A DNA stretch of 64,000 nt from Quadrisphaera setariae. Lineage in GTDB: Bacteria; Actinomycetota; Actinomycetes; Actinomycetales; Quadrisphaeraceae. Position 1 is the stretch's first letter; the number at the start of each line of letters is the position of its first letter. The notes below the pieces were generated by a model. That model saw nothing but the letters and a program-made list of their open reading frames with translations, was not told where the DNA came from and searched no databases. Position numbers and translations under genes: made by a program. The stretch lies in contig NZ_VKAC01000019.1 of the NCBI RefSeq assembly GCF_008041935.1, forward strand, positions 1-64,000, read 5' to 3'. Positions 61,594 to 64,000 of this stretch are shown here, piece after piece.

Positions 61594-64000
61594 TCAAGCG
61601 AGGTCGAGGAGGTCGGCGAGGTCGGGCAGGAGCGGGGTGGACCTGCGGTGGTAGACCCGCCCGCTCGGGGAGGTCCAGGTGAAGGAGCCCGGGGTGGGCT
61701 GGTGCAGGGTCCAGTCCCCGTGGGTCTTGGCGGTGTGCCAGCGCTGGCAGATGCAGCCGAGGTTGCCGGCTTCGGTGAGGCCTCCGCGGCGCCGGGTGGG
61801 GGTGGCAGGTCCCCAGGCGGTGGTGTGGTCCAGCTGGGTGGCGCCTGCTCGGGTGGGGTGGTGGCAGACCGGGGAGATGCAGACCCCGTCGCGGGAGCGG
61901 ACGTGGGCGGCCAGCAGCATCGAGGGCCGGTAGGTGACCTCGATGCGGGTGGCGGGGTTGGCCGGGTCGTTCGGGTCGTGGGGGCCGGTGGGGTGGGGGG
62001 CGGCGTGCTGGTCCAGCAGCACGCCGAGGTGCTCGGCGGTGCTGCGGCGTCCCCCTGCCCCGTCGCTGCTGGCCCAGGGGAGGTGGTCGGGGGCGGGCAG
62101 GGTCCAGCGGGAGCGGTGGAGCAGCACCCCGGTGGCCGGGTCGGCGACCAGGCGGCGCCACCTGGCGGCGCGGATCGCGGCGCGGGTGATGTCCGGGGCG
62201 AGGCGTCCGGTGCCGGGGATGTAGCCGAAGGGTCCGTACCCGGCCAGCGCCCGGCGGGCGGCGCGGGTGCGGCGGGCCGCTCGCAGGCGTGCGCCGGCGC
62301 CGGCGGGACCGGCGGGGTGGCCGGTTCCTGCGCCTGTGCCTGTGCCGGAGGGCTCGCCGGTGGGGTCGGTGATGCCGGTGGTGGGTTGTGCAGTTGTGAG
62401 GCGGGGCCGTTCTCGACCCTGCGGGGACGGCGGGCACGGCGCGGACGGCGCGGGCCCTGGTGGTGGCGCGGTGGGCGGTGCAGCCAGTGGTGTCACCGAG
62501 GTGCCCTCCGGGTCTGGTGCCCTGGATGGGTGGTCGCTGTCGGCGGGGGTCGGTGCGCCTCCCTGAGGCCGCGGTGGTGAGCCCTCCCCGGCCAACCCAC
62601 CCTCGGGCCCCTCACCGGGGCCTTCAGGGGCATCGGGACCACCAGTCCCGTCGAGATCGCCGTCGGATTCTTCGCCTCCGTGGTCATCTGCGAGGTCGTC
62701 GGCGAAGACGACGATGTGCACCTCCGACAGCCGCGCCCGCTGCTCGGGGGTGGGGATGCGCACCAGAGCGCGGGTGTCTGGGGCCAGCCCGCTCACCGGC
62801 ACCTGCTCACCGCCCTCGCCGCTGTCCTCGTCGTCGTCCTCGGGAGCGGTGTCGTCGTCGGGAGTGGTGCCGGCATCGGCGAACGCAGTCTCGGGGTCAG
62901 CGGTGCGGTCAGCGCTGGGGACAGTGGTGGGGACGGGCATGCCCAGCGCGGTGGCGACCAGCTCAGGGGTAGGGCTGAAGTCCCCCACCACCAGACTCAC
63001 CAGCACATCAGCGCGCATCTGCGCCGCCGTCCGCTGGTCCTGCTGCTGCTGCTCGCTCTGCCCGTCATCGCTGTCGGTGCTGTCGGTGGCGTAGGTGTCA
63101 CCGTCCTTGGCGTTGGCCGCGATCTGGGCGATCACCTGCCACACCCGCGCCGCATCCGCAGCCTCCAGGTCCGCCACCACCCGCTTGCACCCCGGCACCG
63201 GTGAGGGCCGCAGCACCACGTCCCGCTCGGCGATGCCCGCGGCCATCGACCGCGCCGCATACCCCGGATCCGCGGCCAGCGCCGCCTCCTGCAGCACGTG
63301 CGCCAACCGTGCCCGACTCAACGTCGCCGCCGCGCTCACCGCCCGCGCTTCCACCAGGCTGCGGGCGCGCTGCCCGGCGGGTCCCTCGGGCAGGCGCCGG
63401 CACACCGTGGCCAGCTCCCGCAGCTGGGCCGGGCTCATCTGCCCCCGCACCAGCGCCGCTTCGGCGGCGGGCAGGTCGGTGAGCTGGCGGGCCAGGCCGA
63501 CCAGAGCGGTGGCGGTGCGCCCGGCGATGCGCAGCACCGGGGCCAGCTCATCAGAGGCCGGGCGGCGGGAGTCCCGCGCTTGGGCCCGGGCGGGGCCCTC
63601 GGTGAGCTTGGCCGTGTCCAGGCCGGCGATGAGGTTCAGGTGCAGGGCGTGCAGTTAGGAGGCGCAGCGGTCGCTGGCGGCGACCACCTCGGTCCACTCC
63701 CTGCTGGACAGTGCCAGCCCTGGGATGTCACAGGCCTGCCCGAGGGCGGCCTGCAGGGCGTCCAACGCCGCCAGCTGATCGGGGCCGGGGTCCCCGGTGA
63801 CGGCGGCGGCGATGGCGGGGCGGATCCGGCGCCGTTCGGCGATGGACCCGGTCAACGGGTCCTCGGACAAGGCGCGGGTCCACCAGGAGGTGCGGAAGCG
63901 GACCAGGTGATCGTCGTCGTGGTCGTCTAGATCGAAGGCATCGCGCTCGACCTCAGGTTCGACCTCGGGTGAGCCAGTGCGCGCGGTGGGTGGGTCGGCG
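61594..64000 (-). pseudogene. DUF222/HNH endonuclease gene interrupted by an in-frame stop, running off the window
   Basis: The minus strand encodes a DUF222 protein with a C-terminal HNH domain (CISPVCHHPTRAGATQLDHT, then NLGCICQRWHTAKTHGDW). The frame is open from the right edge but has TAA at 63655-63657 between SDRCAS and LHALHLNLIAGLD. The frame continues unchanged on both sides, so a single CAA-to-TAA change explains it. Re-initiation at GTG 63537 could still yield a 647-residue C-terminal product. A long low-complexity acidic and Pro/Gly-rich insert separates DUF222 from HNH. Confidence 0.8.

Overview
The window is GC-rich, tightly packed bacterial chromosome with almost exclusively G or C in third codon positions. 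Several features point to a high-GC actinomycete: frequent GTG starts, many probable leaderless promoters of the form TAGCGT-N7-start, an F420-type (LLM) oxidoreductase, two DUF222/HNH endonuclease genes, a RamB-type regulator beside aceA/aceB, a DevR/DevS-like two-component pair and an NmtR-like metal sensor. A genus near Kineococcus or Quadrisphaera is possible but is only an impression. No rRNA, tRNA or CRISPR array was recognised. The only insertion-sequence trace is the 3' end of an IS110-type transposase at the left edge.

Layout. 1-9.9 kb holds a methyltransferase, a MarR regulator divergent from a quinone-oxidoreductase with two operator palindromes, a zinc alcohol dehydrogenase divergent from an IlvD/Edd dehydratase, a lipoprotein, an APH-like kinase, a GH25 lysozyme and a RibD/DHFR-like reductase. 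10-21 kb holds a DUF222/HNH protein, signal peptidase I, an aminotransferase overlapping an EamA exporter with a divergent Lrp/AsnC regulator, small membrane proteins, a VanX-type dipeptidase, a GNAT enzyme and a membrane diguanylate cyclase. 21-33 kb holds a HEAT-repeat protein with an unusual 20-bp repeat array upstream, two divergent TetR/MFS efflux modules with readable operators, an LLM oxidoreductase, a GNAT fusion, trpS with a complete Trp attenuator, and a GGDEF-EAL protein.

33-43 kb holds an HD hydrolase, then ramB divergent from the glyoxylate-bypass pair aceA-aceB, and a DevR-DevS-like pair beside a GAF protein and a PPOX flavoprotein. 43-51 kb is an exopolysaccharide operon: nucleotide-sugar dehydrogenase, epimerase, GH18 hydrolase, GT2 synthase, polysaccharide deacetylase and a conserved lipoprotein. 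51-59 kb holds a FetB-like permease, uppP, katG, a VIT/CCC1 transporter and an ArsR-P1B-4 ATPase metal-efflux operon. The right end (60-64 kb) is decaying: a HAD fragment, a doubly broken phosphotransferase and a DUF222 gene split by a stop codon.

Regulatory logic that can be read directly. trpS is preceded by a leader peptide with tandem Trp codons and mutually exclusive hairpins. DevR-box-like sites lie before the PPOX gene, between devR and devS, and just upstream of the probable promoter of the exopolysaccharide operon. This suggests, but does not prove, that polymer production is tied to hypoxia or redox sensing. The two GGDEF proteins could add c-di-GMP control. The metal-efflux operon looks leaderless, with the repressor operator spanning its -10 element and start codon.
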